The notes: generated by a model from the sequence alone, not told the origin. A stretch of DNA of 64,000 nucleotides from an uncultured Shewanella sp. (GCF_947501225.1 NZ_CANMUW010000016.1:26206-90205); one strand, 5' to 3'. Positions 14,344-23,940 are shown, counted from the stretch's first letter. Numbers and translations are program-made.

Positions 14344-16461
14344 TCAGTGACCGTTAAAGTGTAGCCCCTCATATGGTGTATCAACTTGATCTTCCTTCGC
14401 CTTATGATACAAGCCTATGGTAAACAGTGTGCCCTTTCCAACGGTTGAGCTGACCTCTATGGTTCCGCCAATACGCTTGATAATTCCGTAGCTCAGAGAC
14501 AAGCCTAAGCCGGTACCATCTGCTCTGGTAGTATAGAAAGGATCGAAGATACGACTCAATTGCTCCTGTGGTATACCCTTACCTTCATCTTCAATTTCAA
14601 TTTTAACCCCTATGGGTTCACCTCTTTGCACCCAGTCATAGGTACGGATCCAGATCCTCCCCTCTTCATCCATGGCGTGAGCCGCGTTAACCACCAGATT
14701 GATCAAGACCTGCAATAGCTGGGGACGATTTACCTCTATCGGATAACTGGCATTCAACTCCTGATGCAAGACAACCTCTTGCTCCTGAATCGAGTGGCGC
14801 ACCAGTACCAACATCTCTTCGATAATCGGTGTTAACTGATGCATCTCCAGCGGCGCATTGAACTCACCGGGGCGACTATACTGTAACAGGCTTCGAATGA
14901 TGGTACTGATCCTTCCCACCTGCTTGATAACGAGATCTATCTCCTCTTCAACGACCCCTGCTTGTTCACCCAGCTCAAACTTCATCAGCTCCATATTGCC
15001 CAGGATAACCGCTGTCGGATTATTGATCTCATGAGCGATACCAGCCGTGAGCTCACCAAGTGCGGTAAGCTTTTCGTTAGTCACCAACTGCTGTCTGGTT
15101 TCATTAAGCAGAGCAACGTTATTTTGAAGCTCCACCGTTTTCTCCTGCAGACTTCGCGTACGCTCTTCAACCTTCACCTCAAGCTGTTCTGCTGCGGCCT
15201 GGATCTGCGTATTTCGTCGCTGTAACAGATCCAACATACGGTCGAATTGCTCCGCTAAGTTAGATAGCTCATTGTCACGCTCCAGGCCCAGAGAGCCGAT
15301 ACGCAGATTGCGTCCCGATTGAACCGCCTTAACCACATGGTGAATACGTTCGATAGGCTGAAGCAGGCTATAAGCTCCGCGATAAACCAACAAACCAGAC
15401 ACGAGCAGAACCAACATAAGAATGGTTCCTAACTCGATAATATTCAGCAGGTAGTTATGAATAAAAGGAGATTCAGAGAAGCCTGTGTAGATCATGCCTA
15501 TTCGCTTCCCCTTAACATCTTCCAGGGGCGCATAAGCTGAAATAAACCAATCATTAAACACAAATGCCCTATCGACCCATAGCAGGCCCTGGGAAAAGAC
15601 TTTCTGCTTTACCTCTTCAGACACCAGGCTTCCCAGCGCACGTCCCTCGGCTTCTCCCCCCTTAGGGAAAAAGTTCAGGGGAACGTTGGTGCTGATCCTC
15701 GTATTGTCGAGAAAGATAGTTACCGTACCAATTGAGCGTTCCGGCAGCGTCCCTTTGTCATAGACCAGATCTCTGATGTGATCGACGATGCGAATATCCC
15801 GGTTAAACAATATGCCGCCATCTAAGTACCAGGCGATCTTCCCCTGAGCATCGGGCACAGGCAAGAGACTTCGGCTGAGTAGACCTCTATCCTCTACTGT
15901 CTTGGTAGGCTTTTGGGATCTGGGTGTTTCTACCAGAGGAATGCTTGCGGTTTTAACCATCTCCGGATCGATTAGAGCCAAGCGATTCGGTTCTAATACC
16001 ATCAACCCCGAGTATGCAGAATTACCTTTAACTTTCTGAAGCATAACCCGAAGATCGGGATCGGCGGCAGCCTCGGAAACACTCACAAGTCGCAGGAAGT
16101 CTAAATTAAGCTCCTCCTTCTTAGAGTCCAGCAGATGATCGATCTGTTTTCTGTAGCTATTCTGGGCACTGTCAAACAGGCGAAAATCATTCTGAAACTC
16201 CCACGATTCCATCACGAGTTCCAGCTGCTTCTCCTGGCTTTTCTGCACCGAGATAAGCGTATTGTTTGCAACAGTAAGGTCAGCCTTAACCTTCATAAAC
16301 AACTGCTTGCCCGTATAGCTGATATTCCAATAGATGGTAATAAACACTAAACTGACTAAGGTAAGCAGGATCGGCAGCAGGGTTAAGATTAAGATTCGAT
16401 AGCGAACCTTAGCCTGCATCTGCTGCCAATTGATACCAAATATCCGAGGAAAAAAAGACAC
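14344..16461 (-). CDS. Membrane sensor histidine kinase, partner of the sigma-54 response regulator
   Basis: About 705 aa: a TM helix near residues 25-47 (ILILTLLPILLTLVSLVFI), a periplasmic Cache-like sensor domain (about 50-335), a second TM helix (about 337-363), HAMP, a coiled coil, the DHp domain with the phospho-acceptor in GIAHEINNPTAVILGN (about residue 475), and a HATPase domain with DEGKGIP, FYTTRADGTGLGLSLSYGI. The organisation matches DctB/NtrB-like kinases. The start is GTG at 16461 (VSFFPRIFG), 1 nt past the stop of the upstream regulator gene and preceded by GAGGAGAG. A longer reading frame to 16605 only overlaps that gene. The neighbouring tup operon suggests it senses oxyanion status or a related signal. 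Confidence 0.9.
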   Translation of the reverse strand: MSFFPRIFGINWQQMQAKVRYRILILTLLPILLTLVSLVFITIYWNISYTGKQLFMKVKADLTVANNTLISVQKSQEKQLELVMESWEFQNDFRLFDSAQNSYRKQIDHLLDSKKEELNLDFLRLVSVSEAAADPDLRVMLQKVKGNSAYSGLMVLEPNRLALIDPEMVKTASIPLVETPRSQKPTKTVEDRGLLSRSLLPVPDAQGKIAWYLDGGILFNRDIRIVDHIRDLVYDKGTLPERSIGTVTIFLDNTRISTNVPLNFFPKGGEAEGRALGSLVSEEVKQKVFSQGLLWVDRAFVFNDWFISAYAPLEDVKGKRIGMIYTGFSESPFIHNYLLNIIELGTILMLVLLVSGLLVYRGAYSLLQPIERIHHVVKAVQSGRNLRIGSLGLERDNELSNLAEQFDRMLDLLQRRNTQIQAAAEQLEVKVEERTRSLQEKTVELQNNVALLNETRQQLVTNEKLTALGELTAGIAHEINNPTAVILGNMELMKFELGEQAGVVEEEIDLVIKQVGRISTIIRSLLQYSRPGEFNAPLEMHQLTPIIEEMLVLVRHSIQEQEVVLHQELNASYPIEVNRPQLLQVLINLVVNAAHAMDEEGRIWIRTYDWVQRGEPIGVKIEIEDEGKGIPQEQLSRIFDPFYTTRADGTGLGLSLSYGIIKRIGGTIEVSSTVGKGTLFTIGLYHKAKEDQVDTPYEGLHFNGH

Positions 16462-16462
16462 C

Positions 16463-17845
16463 TTAACTCTCCTCTTGTTTATCGGTATCGAACCACTCTT
16501 TATACTTCCTGTCCAAGGTTTTCCGCGAAACCCCCAGATCTCTGGCAGCAGCAGACTTGTTACCATTATGCAGATCGACAACCTGGGTAACATGATGTTT
16601 TTCAACTTCTTTCAGCCCCCAGTCTAACGGATAACCCGACTCGTTAGGCATCTCTGTTTTTGGTTGCATCTTCCAATATTCGGCTGGAGGCTTACCCAAT
16701 AAGATGCAACGCTCGATCATATTTCTAAGTTCACGAATATTACCCGGCCACTCATGCTGCTGTAATTTCAACATATCTTCATGACTCCAAACCACCTCTT
16801 TAACTCCGAGTTCTGAAGCCAGCTGTCTGGTAAAATGGTGCGTTAATTCAACGACATCCTCTGGACGTTCTCTCAGCGGAGGGATGACGATATCCAATAC
16901 ATTTAAGCGATAATAGAGATCCCGCCTGAAGTTGCCCTCTTCCACCTCTTCGGCAAGTTTTCGGTTCGTAGCGGCCAAAACCCGGACATCAATATTCGTC
17001 TCCTTCTCACTACCTACAGGACGAATCGTTCTCTGTTCGAGTACCCTAAGCAGCGCGGTCTGCATCTTAAGGGGCATCTCGCCTATCTCATCGAGGAAGA
17101 TAGTACCGCCGGAAGCGAAACTAAACAGGCCTTCACGGTTCCCCTTAGCACCGGTAAAGGCGCCGGCTGCATGACCGAAGAGTTCACTCTCGAGCAGTTC
17201 CGGAGCGATGGCACCACAATTGACCGGAACAAAGGGCCCCTGCCGACCGCTGAGCAGGTGAAGCTGCCTCGCAACCAGCTCCTTGCCGGTTCCCGACTCA
17301 CCCTCAATTAAGATCACCGCATTCGTAGGTGCAACACGTTCGATGACATGTTTCACCTCTTGCATCGCATCGCTGCTGCCTATGATGGTAGAGGACTGAC
17401 CGATCGAAACTTCACGACGCAGCATCAGGTTTTCACGCTTGAGCAAACGACGCTCTATGCAGCGATCCACCGCCTTCATCATCTGCTCAAGATGAAAAGG
17501 CTTCATAATAAAGTCTGAAGCGCCGGCTCTCAGGGCCTTAATGGCAACGTCCATATCGGCATAGCCTGTCATGAAGATGATGTCTGAGCGTCTCTCCTGA
17601 TCATTTAACGCTTCATGCCACTCGATACCTGAGCGACCGGGCAGACGAATATCCACAACCAGCAGATCGAAATGACATCGGCTTCGCAGCTGCTCCGCAT
17701 CTTCAACACTTGAGGCGGTCTCGACTAATGCAAACTTCTTCGACAGCGCCTTTTTCAGGAAACTACGCATACCGGGCTCATCATCTACAATAAGCACTGA
17801 AACGGCGGAAGGAAGGGGCTTTAACTCTTTTTTATTTTGGCTCAT
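16463..17845 (-). CDS. Sigma-54-dependent response regulator (NtrC/DctD type)
   Basis: About 460 aa: a receiver domain with acidic pocket VLIVDDEPGM and phospho-acceptor DLLVVDIRLPG (Asp near residue 63); an AAA+ domain with Walker A GESGTGKE (about 183), the sigma-54-contact loop GAFTGAKG, Walker B GGTIFLDEIGEM and RDLYYRLNVLDI; and a Fis-type helix-turn-helix at the C-terminus (NGNKSAAARDLGVSRKTLDRK). It is co-transcribed with the kinase and divergent from tupA, whose promoter region contains a -24/-12 element, so tupA-moaA is its most likely target. I chose the ATG at 17845 (MSQNKKEL). Upstream ATGs at 17896/17893 are alternatives. Confidence 0.92.
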   Translation of the reverse strand: MSQNKKELKPLPSAVSVLIVDDEPGMRSFLKKALSKKFALVETASSVEDAEQLRSRCHFDLLVVDIRLPGRSGIEWHEALNDQERRSDIIFMTGYADMDVAIKALRAGASDFIMKPFHLEQMMKAVDRCIERRLLKRENLMLRREVSIGQSSTIIGSSDAMQEVKHVIERVAPTNAVILIEGESGTGKELVARQLHLLSGRQGPFVPVNCGAIAPELLESELFGHAAGAFTGAKGNREGLFSFASGGTIFLDEIGEMPLKMQTALLRVLEQRTIRPVGSEKETNIDVRVLAATNRKLAEEVEEGNFRRDLYYRLNVLDIVIPPLRERPEDVVELTHHFTRQLASELGVKEVVWSHEDMLKLQQHEWPGNIRELRNMIERCILLGKPPAEYWKMQPKTEMPNESGYPLDWGLKEVEKHHVTQVVDLHNGNKSAAARDLGVSRKTLDRKYKEWFDTDKQEES

Positions 17846-17941
17846 ATTGTCTTCTTTAGGACATTTTGACTCATTTAATGGTGATTCTAGCATCATAGTC
17901 TAGAAAATAGGTCACTGTGAGCCAAAGAATGCGTGCTATGG

Positions 17942-17997
17942 GACAAAATGTCTGTATGCAGGAATCAAACCTTGCGACAAGGATCACACTCCGGAGT
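17942..17997. promoter_or_regulatory. Inverted repeats: candidate activator-binding sites upstream of tupA
   Basis: Three inverted repeats lie 30-90 bp upstream of the -24 element: GACA-AAA-TGTC (17942-17952), CCTTG-CGA-CAAGG (17970-17982) and the palindrome ACTCCGGAGT (17988-17997). They are placed where NtrC-type activators bind, but they do not share one clear consensus, so which one the regulator uses is open. Confidence 0.45.
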
Positions 17998-18029
17998 GAT
18001 TTGAGACCTCGGCACAGGCGGACAGGTTT

Positions 18030-18045
18030 TGGCATCAAACTTGCT
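18030..18045 (+). promoter_or_regulatory. Sigma-54 (-24/-12) promoter of the tup-moa operon
   Basis: TGGCAT-CAAAC-TTGCT places GG at 18031-18032 and GC at 18043-18044 with exactly 10 nt between them, matching the TGGCAC-N5-TTGC consensus except at one base. Transcription would start near 18055, about 65 nt before the tupA ATG. Confidence 0.82.
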
Positions 18046-18119
18046 AAATAGACTGGCAGAACATGTAGAAGATTGGTTTTGGCAAAGAATCTTCATAATT
18101 TAATCGCCAAGGAGCAAGA

Positions 18120-18932
18120 ATGTTAAACCTTAAATCTATCCTCAGCTTTGCATTAGCCGCGACTCTAGTCACAGGTATGCCGGCACAAGCCGAAGAGATT
18201 ATTAAGTTAGCCACAACAACGAGCACTGAAAACTCGGGTCTGTTGAAAAACTTACTACCAAAATTTGAAGCCCAAAGCGGTTACAAGGTTCAGGTCATTG
18301 CAACCGGTACCGGCAAGGCGCTTAAACTTGCACGACAAGGCGATGTTGATGTCATCATGACACACGCTCCGGCAGCAGAGGCTAAGTTTGTCGATGAGGG
18401 CTATGGCCTGCTACCTCGTGGCATAATGGAAAACGATTTTGTGATCTTAGGCCCTAAAAATGACCCGGCTAAGATCCGTAGCAGTAAGACAGTCGAAGAG
18501 GCATTTGCTAAAATAGCCGAATCTGGTGCCACCTTTGTCTCTCGTGGAGACAACTCCGGCACTAACATGAAAGAGATGATCATCTGGAACAAGGCTAAGA
18601 TCGACACCTCTTTTGCTGGTTATAAGTCTGTTGGCCAGGGAATGGGTAAAACCCTGTTGATGGCAAACGAACTTCAAGCTTACACGCTTTCTGATCGTGG
18701 TACCTTCGTGGCGTACAAGGCGAAGCTGGACATGGCTATCGACTTTGATGGTGGCAAGGCATTAGCTAACCCATACCAGATCATGCTGATTAACCCTGCA
18801 AAATACCCGGAACTTAACCACAAGGGTGCCCGTGCCCTTAGTGACTGGTTGATTGGTGCCGAGGCTCAGGGCATGATCAATAGTTATAAAGTTCAGGGTG
18901 AGCAACTATTTAAGGCAACCTATAGCGAATGA
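18120..18932 (+). CDS. tupA: Tungstate ABC transporter substrate-binding protein TupA
   Basis: A 270-aa periplasmic protein with signal peptide MLNLKSILSFALAATLVTGMPAQA. The mature N-terminus has the TupA/WtpA-type oxyanion motif KLATTTSTENSG and then GTGKALKLARQGDVDVIMTHAP. Further ligand-contact regions are SRGDNSGTNMKE and YTLSDRGTFVAY. TupA binds tungstate and, more weakly, molybdate. The ribosome binding site is AAGGAGC. First gene of the sigma-54-driven tup-moa cluster. Confidence 0.92.
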   Translation: MLNLKSILSFALAATLVTGMPAQAEEIIKLATTTSTENSGLLKNLLPKFEAQSGYKVQVIATGTGKALKLARQGDVDVIMTHAPAAEAKFVDEGYGLLPRGIMENDFVILGPKNDPAKIRSSKTVEEAFAKIAESGATFVSRGDNSGTNMKEMIIWNKAKIDTSFAGYKSVGQGMGKTLLMANELQAYTLSDRGTFVAYKAKLDMAIDFDGGKALANPYQIMLINPAKYPELNHKGARALSDWLIGAEAQGMINSYKVQGEQLFKATYSE

Positions 18933-18970
18933 CTCTAAGATTCTGGTTAGGCAGTTTTTTATCATGCTAT

Positions 18971-19004
18971 ACAGCGTACAGATCTAATGGTCTGGGTATG
19001 CTGT
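18971..19004 (+). terminator. Intraoperonic hairpin between tupA and tupB
   Basis: ACAGC (18971-18975) pairs with GCTGT (19000-19004), and inside it CAGATC pairs with GGTCTG. Only TTTTCTG follows, so it is a weak terminator or processing stem. It could keep binding-protein mRNA in excess over permease mRNA, a common arrangement in ABC importers. Confidence 0.45.
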
Positions 19005-19026
19005 TTTCTGAATCGGGCTATCACAG

Positions 19027-19734
19027 ATGAATGAAGGCTGGTTAGCCCTTTTACAGCAGGCCTTAGGCCTGCTGTTTTCCTTGGACCCGGACGTATGGTC
19101 CATCGTGTCTGTCTCTTTTTCTGTATCCTTTGCGGCACTGGGAATCACCTTGCTGCCATCTATGGTATTGGGATTTCTGCTGGCTTTTGGCCGCTTTCCG
19201 GGTCGCTGGTTTGTCACCAACCTGATTCAAACCCTCCAGTCGATACCCACCGTCGTCATTGGACTTCTGGTCTATCTGATGTTGACCCGCATGGGCCCGC
19301 TGGGTGATCTGAGGTGGCTATTTACCCAAAAAGGTATGATCTTAGGCCAGATGATGATCTGTGCTCCAGTGTTGATCGCAATGAGTCAGGCAGCCTTTAC
19401 CAGCGTCGACCGCAGAGCATGGGAGACATCGCGAACGCTCGGTGCCTCCTGGTTCAGGGCCATCTGGACAGTTTGCAGAGAATTGAAAGTCCCGCTACTC
19501 ATGGCGATCGTGGCCGGATTCAGCCGCATTCTTACTGAGGTGGGTTGCTCTATGATGGTCGGTGGAAACATTGCAGATGTGACCCGAAACATACCAACCG
19601 CAATAGCACTCGAGACCAGCAAGGGTGATTTTGCTCAGGCAATAGCACTGGGTCTTGTTCTGCTCATATTATCTCTCGTTCTTAACTTTACTCTAGGAAC
19701 GCTCAGAGGCAGAGCTGAGCCGAGGAGCCATTAA
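19027..19734 (+). CDS. tupB: Tungstate ABC transporter permease TupB
   Basis: A 235-aa inner-membrane permease with about five to six helices and the cytoplasmic EAA-like loop RAWETSRTLGASWFRAIWTV (about residues 123-142) that contacts the ATPase. Conserved TupB stretches include TLQSIPTVVIGLLVY and ILTEVGCSMMVGGNI. It lies between tupA and tupC. Confidence 0.92.
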   Translation: MNEGWLALLQQALGLLFSLDPDVWSIVSVSFSVSFAALGITLLPSMVLGFLLAFGRFPGRWFVTNLIQTLQSIPTVVIGLLVYLMLTRMGPLGDLRWLFTQKGMILGQMMICAPVLIAMSQAAFTSVDRRAWETSRTLGASWFRAIWTVCRELKVPLLMAIVAGFSRILTEVGCSMMVGGNIADVTRNIPTAIALETSKGDFAQAIALGLVLLILSLVLNFTLGTLRGRAEPRSH

Positions 19735-19737
19735 GAG

Positions 19738-20457
19738 ATGGTAAAATTAATCGCGAACAACCTCGAGATGAAGTTTGGTGAGAGGCATATTTTCAGCGTC
19801 GACAGGCTGCAGCTGTCTCAGGGGCAAACGATACACCTTCAGGGTGACAACGGTTGCGGCAAAACCACCCTGATGAAACTGCTTGCCGGTCTTTTGTCTC
19901 CCACCAGAGGTTCGATTACCACAGAAGGCTTCGAGCCACTGCCCTGGTGGCGCTCCAATGCACTGCTGGGCAAAGCCGTCTATCTGCACCAACACCCCTA
20001 TCTGTTCGATGGCAGCGTCGAATATAACCTGAGCTATCCACACCCGTTTTGTGATCTGACAAAACAGCAACTGAGTGAGCGAACTCAGGCCGCTATCGAG
20101 ATGGCAGAATTAACGCACCTCAAGACTCAGGCCGCATCAAGCCTATCCGGGGGAGAGAAACAACGACTCGCTATCGCCAGAGCCTGGATAATGCAGCCAA
20201 AGCTATTGATGTTAGATGAACCAACATCCAATATGGACAGGTTTTCTCAAGACTTAGTGCTGGCCATGATCTCCGATCTGCAGCGGCTCGGAACGGGGAT
20301 GTTAATCAGCAGTCACCAGTCCTGCGTACTCACAAGCTTGTGCAATCAAACCTGGATGATCGAAAATCAACATATAATGTCATCTTACACGGCGGACAAT
20401 ATTCCCGACTCTGCCCCAATAAATCTACAGGAACCAAGATATGTCATTGCAAATTGA
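19738..20457 (+). CDS. tupC: Tungstate ABC transporter ATPase TupC
   Basis: A 239-aa ABC ATPase: Walker [13 protein letters not shown] (about residue 37), Q-loop YLHQHPYLF, signature [15 protein letters not shown], Walker [13 protein letters not shown] and switch His in LISSHQ. It starts 3 nt after tupB and its 3' end overlaps mobA by 17 nt, linking uptake to cofactor synthesis. Confidence 0.92.
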   Translation: MVKLIANNLEMKFGERHIFSVDRLQLSQGQTIHLQGDNGCGKTTLMKLLAGLLSPTRGSITTEGFEPLPWWRSNALLGKAVYLHQHPYLFDGSVEYNLSYPHPFCDLTKQQLSERTQAAIEMAELTHLKTQAASSLSGGEKQRLAIARAWIMQPKLLMLDEPTSNMDRFSQDLVLAMISDLQRLGTGMLISSHQSCVLTSLCNQTWMIENQHIMSSYTADNIPDSAPINLQEPRYVIAN

Positions 20458-21031
20458 TGCGGTAATTTTAGCCGGAGGCATGGCCAGGCGCATGGGGGGA
20501 AATGACAAAGGTTTAGTCGAACTCCAGGCGCAGCCTATGATAAAGCACGCCATAGATCGCATTAAGCCACAAGTTAGAGAGATCCTGATCAACGCAAACC
20601 GTAACCAAACCAGTTATGCTGAGTTCGGTTATAAAGTTATCAGTGACGAAGACTCAGGTTATCTGGGGCCATTGGCCGGAATGATAACAGCGATGGGCCA
20701 AACACAGGCCAACTACCTCCTGGTGGTTCCCTGTGATTGTCCACTTTTACCGACAGACCTTGTCGAGCGCATGCTCTCCCAGATAGAGAAAGAAGGTGCC
20801 GATCTTGCGGTGGCAAGTGACGGCGTGCGCGAACAACCTGTAGTACTACTTTTGAAACCGGAACTAAGAGACTCGATGAAGGCTTTCTTAGATGCCGGAG
20901 AACGTAAAATCGACTTTTGGTATGCGAAGCATAACTGCGCGGTGGCTGATTTTTCAGATCAACCAAACGCCTTTGTTAATGTGAATACACCAGAACAAAA
21001 ACAACAACTTTCTGAGGCAATTGCCAAATAA
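20441..21031 (+). CDS. mobA: Molybdenum cofactor guanylyltransferase MobA
   Basis: A 196-aa nucleotidyltransferase that attaches GMP to Mo-molybdopterin to form MGD. The N-terminal [21 protein letters not shown] (residues 8-28) is the GTP-binding signature and [13 protein letters not shown] carries the metal-binding Asp. The overlap with tupC implies translational coupling. Confidence 0.95.
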   Translation: MSLQIDAVILAGGMARRMGGNDKGLVELQAQPMIKHAIDRIKPQVREILINANRNQTSYAEFGYKVISDEDSGYLGPLAGMITAMGQTQANYLLVVPCDCPLLPTDLVERMLSQIEKEGADLAVASDGVREQPVVLLLKPELRDSMKAFLDAGERKIDFWYAKHNCAVADFSDQPNAFVNVNTPEQKQQLSEAIAK

Positions 21032-21045
21032 AAATCGAGGTTTAA

Positions 21046-22851
21046 ATGAGCATCCCTTTTACCAATCCGTTAACTATCCCTGTTCTCGGATTTTGTGCCT
21101 ATAGCGGCACAGGAAAGACCACGCTGTTAAAGAAGCTGATCCCCGAATTAAATAGCAGGGGGGTGAAACTGGCAGTCATAAAGCATGCTCATCATAACTT
21201 CGATGTGGATATTCCCGGTAAAGACAGTTACGAAATGCGTAAGGCGGGTGCTCGTCAGATGCTGGTAGCCTCGCATGTCAGATGGGCATTGATGACGGAA
21301 GATCCCCTTGATGATGATCCTAAGCTGCCTCATCTGCTGCAGCAGATTGAACAGGACAAGGTCGATATCGTATTGGTAGAGGGCTTCAAAAAACTTGAGC
21401 TGCCGAAAATTGAACTTCATCGGGCCGCCCATGACAAACCTTTCATCCATACCCACGACGACAACATACAGGCAATCGCCTGCTGTGATGATACCCAACT
21501 TCCGGGCGATTTAAGACGCCTGGATATCAATGATGTCGCGCAAATTGCCGACTTTGTTGTTGAATACGCTGAAAACTGGCGGCCTTCGAGTGTTAACCTG
21601 CCGCTCGCACCTGCCCCCGAGTGTGGCTGCGAAGTCGATACCAGTAAGACGCTGTCGGTAAGGCAGGGCATAGATAAGATCTTATCCTACGTGACCCCAA
21701 TCACCGACAGTGAGGCCCTCCCTCTCGATGAGCTCAATAGCCGGGTACTCGCCGAAGATGCGATATCTCCGGTCAATGTGCCTCAACAGACCAACTCGGC
21801 CATGGACGGATACGCATTCAAGTATTCGAGCCCTATGTTATCAGACTATAAGATCGTCGCCGACGTCATGGCGGGTCATCAATACTCGGAACTGCTACAG
21901 GAGGGCGAAGCGGTACGTATCATGACCGGGGCGACGGTACCGGCAGGTGCCGACACAGTTCAGATGAAGGAGTTGGCCAAGGAGCAGGAGGGCCGGGTCA
22001 GCTTTCAGGGCGATATCACTCTTGGGCAACATATCAGGCTGGCAGGCGAAGACATCGCACAAGGCCATACGGCGCTGGCAGCCAAAACACGACTTCAGGC
22101 ACCGGAGCAGGGGCTGTTGGCTTCACTCGGTTTTGGCAAACTACCGGTATTCAAACGCCCCAGGGTCGCCGTGTTCTCAACCGGTGATGAGGTATGTCAA
22201 CCGGGAGAGCCGCTACAACCAAACTGCATCTACGACTCAAACCGCTTCACCATAAAATCTATGGTCAGAAAGCTGGGTTGTGAAGTGATAGATCTGGGGA
22301 TCATTCACGACTCAGAGGATGCACTCGCCGAGGCGCTGAGCCAGGCCGCGGTCGATGCAGATGTCGTAATAAGCTCCGGCGGCGTATCCGTCGGCGACGC
22401 CGACTTTATCAAGCTGGCACTGGAACGAGTGGGTCAGATTAACTTCTGGCGCATCAATATGCGACCGGGACGACCGCTGGCCTTCGGTCAGATTGGCGAT
22501 AGCCTCTTCTTCGGCTTACCCGGTAATCCGGTTGCCGTTATGGTCTCCTTTATGCAGTTTGTACAGCCGGCACTGAGAAAACTTGCCGGAGAAAACGAGT
22601 GGGCACCGACCATGGTACCTGCTATCACAGATACACACCTGCGTAGCCGCGTTGGACGTACAGAGTTTACCCGTGGCATCTATCACTTAGGCGCCGATGG
22701 CAAGCTTCATGTCACATCGACCGGCGCACAAGGTTCAGGGATGTTGAGTTCTATGGTTAAGGGCAACTGCCTCATCGTCATCAGCGAGAAAGACGATCAG
22801 CTAAGCCCTGGTGATACCGTTTATATTCAACCATTTGCCGATCTACTGTAA
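21046..22851 (+). CDS. MobB-MoeA fusion protein
   Basis: A 601-aa bifunctional protein. Residues about 8-175 are a MobB GTPase-like domain (P-loop GYSGTGKTTLLKKL, plus IKHAHHNFDVDIPGKDSYEMRKAGA and VDIVLVEGFKKLELPKIELHR). Residues about 205-601 are a full MoeA molybdopterin molybdenumtransferase (NSAMDGYAF, RIMTGATVPAGADTV, FSTGDEV, NRFTIKSMVRKLG, SSGGVSVGDAD, GLPGNPVAVMVSFMQF). MoeA inserts molybdate (or tungstate) into adenylated molybdopterin. MobB enhances MGD formation. The join is continuous with no frameshift. A similar fusion occurs in some other proteobacteria. Confidence 0.93.
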   Translation: MSIPFTNPLTIPVLGFCAYSGTGKTTLLKKLIPELNSRGVKLAVIKHAHHNFDVDIPGKDSYEMRKAGARQMLVASHVRWALMTEDPLDDDPKLPHLLQQIEQDKVDIVLVEGFKKLELPKIELHRAAHDKPFIHTHDDNIQAIACCDDTQLPGDLRRLDINDVAQIADFVVEYAENWRPSSVNLPLAPAPECGCEVDTSKTLSVRQGIDKILSYVTPITDSEALPLDELNSRVLAEDAISPVNVPQQTNSAMDGYAFKYSSPMLSDYKIVADVMAGHQYSELLQEGEAVRIMTGATVPAGADTVQMKELAKEQEGRVSFQGDITLGQHIRLAGEDIAQGHTALAAKTRLQAPEQGLLASLGFGKLPVFKRPRVAVFSTGDEVCQPGEPLQPNCIYDSNRFTIKSMVRKLGCEVIDLGIIHDSEDALAEALSQAAVDADVVISSGGVSVGDADFIKLALERVGQINFWRINMRPGRPLAFGQIGDSLFFGLPGNPVAVMVSFMQFVQPALRKLAGENEWAPTMVPAITDTHLRSRVGRTEFTRGIYHLGADGKLHVTSTGAQGSGMLSSMVKGNCLIVISEKDDQLSPGDTVYIQPFADLL

Positions 22852-22878
22852 TTGGTAATCTCTGTTTAACTGTTTTCT

Positions 22879-22916
22879 GTAACGGCTCAGACAGCTGAGT
22901 CGTTACGGTGTTTTTA
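22879..22916 (+). terminator. Hairpin between mobB-moeA and moaA
   Basis: GTAACGGCTCAG (22879-22890) pairs with CTGAGTCGTTAC (22895-22906) around ACAG, with one mismatch, followed by GGTGTTTTTA. It could terminate part of the tup-mob transcript before moaA. Confidence 0.55.
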
Positions 22917-22928
22917 TAGGTACCTTGT

Positions 22929-23915
22929 ATGAGTTTGATCGTCGATACCTTCGGACGTAAGGTTGAATATCTACGCCTTTCCGTTACCGACAGATGTGAT
23001 TTTCGTTGTGTCTACTGCATGAGCGAAGATCCCTGCTTTCTAAATCGTGAACAAGTACTCAGCTTAGAGGAGCTGGCCTGGGTCGGTCAGGCATTCACCG
23101 AGCTGGGTGTAAAGAAGATACGCCTCACAGGCGGTGAACCTTTGGTACGTACTGACTGCGACCAGCTGGTGAAACTGCTTGGTGATCTGCCCGGTTTATC
23201 TGAGCTATCCATGACCACAAATGGCTCCCGCCTCACCAAGTTTGCCCAAACGATGCGTGCCTCAGGCCTGGCAAGACTAAACATCAGCCTGGATACCCTA
23301 AAGCCTGAGCTCTTCACCGAGCTTACCCGTAACGGCAAGCTGGAGCGTGTCATCGAAGGGATCGATGCCGCTAAAGCCGCAGGATTTAAGCGCATCAAGA
23401 TCAATGCGGTGATCCTCAGGGGACAAAATGATGATGAGGTGCTGGATCTGATAGAATTTTGCCGTGACAGAGAGCTGGATATCGCCTTCATCGAAGAGAT
23501 GCCACTCGGGGTTATCGATGAACGTAAGAAGAGTCGCCACTGCAGCAGCGATGAGGTCAAGGCTATTATCTCTGAGCGTTATGAGCTTAGTGTTTCGAGC
23601 AAGCGTACCGGCGGGCCGGCACGTTACTACACCATGCCGGGTAGCCCTATCCATGTAGGCTTCATCTCCCCCCACAGCAACAACTTCTGTCATGAGTGCA
23701 ACCGGGTGCGGGTTACCGTCGAAGGCCGCTTGCTACTCTGCCTGGGCAACGAGCACTCGGTGGATCTCAAGGCCATCGTCAGAGAGTTTCCCGGCGATAT
23801 TGAGAAGCTTAAAACGGCCATTCTGGAGGCCATCAAGCTTAAACCTAAAGAGCATGAGTTCGGGCCCCAGGGCGATGTGCAGATCCTGCGCTTCATGAAT
23901 GCGACAGGCGGATAG
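22929..23915 (+). CDS. moaA: GTP 3',8-cyclase MoaA
   Basis: A 328-aa radical-SAM enzyme catalysing the first step of molybdopterin synthesis (with MoaC). The N-terminal cluster motif is CDFRCVYC (CxxxCxxC, about residues 20-27). The C-terminal cluster motif is FCHECNRVRVTVEGRLLLCLG. The protein ends in the Gly-Gly pair (NATGG) needed for activity. Other moa genes are not in the window. Confidence 0.95.
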   Translation: MSLIVDTFGRKVEYLRLSVTDRCDFRCVYCMSEDPCFLNREQVLSLEELAWVGQAFTELGVKKIRLTGGEPLVRTDCDQLVKLLGDLPGLSELSMTTNGSRLTKFAQTMRASGLARLNISLDTLKPELFTELTRNGKLERVIEGIDAAKAAGFKRIKINAVILRGQNDDEVLDLIEFCRDRELDIAFIEEMPLGVIDERKKSRHCSSDEVKAIISERYELSVSSKRTGGPARYYTMPGSPIHVGFISPHSNNFCHECNRVRVTVEGRLLLCLGNEHSVDLKAIVREFPGDIEKLKTAILEAIKLKPKEHEFGPQGDVQILRFMNATGG

Positions 23916-23940
23916 CCTCAAACAAGTTCCTGTCAGACAC

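Noticed and set aside
14105-14350. 81-aa ORF in the second RyhB copy
   Set aside because: It covers the RyhB transcript, core and terminator; the equivalent frame is not kept in copy 1.
16462-16605. N-terminal extension of the sensor kinase overlapping the response regulator
   Set aside because: The extension has no family similarity, and a GTG with a strong ribosome binding site lies 1 nt after the regulator stop codon.
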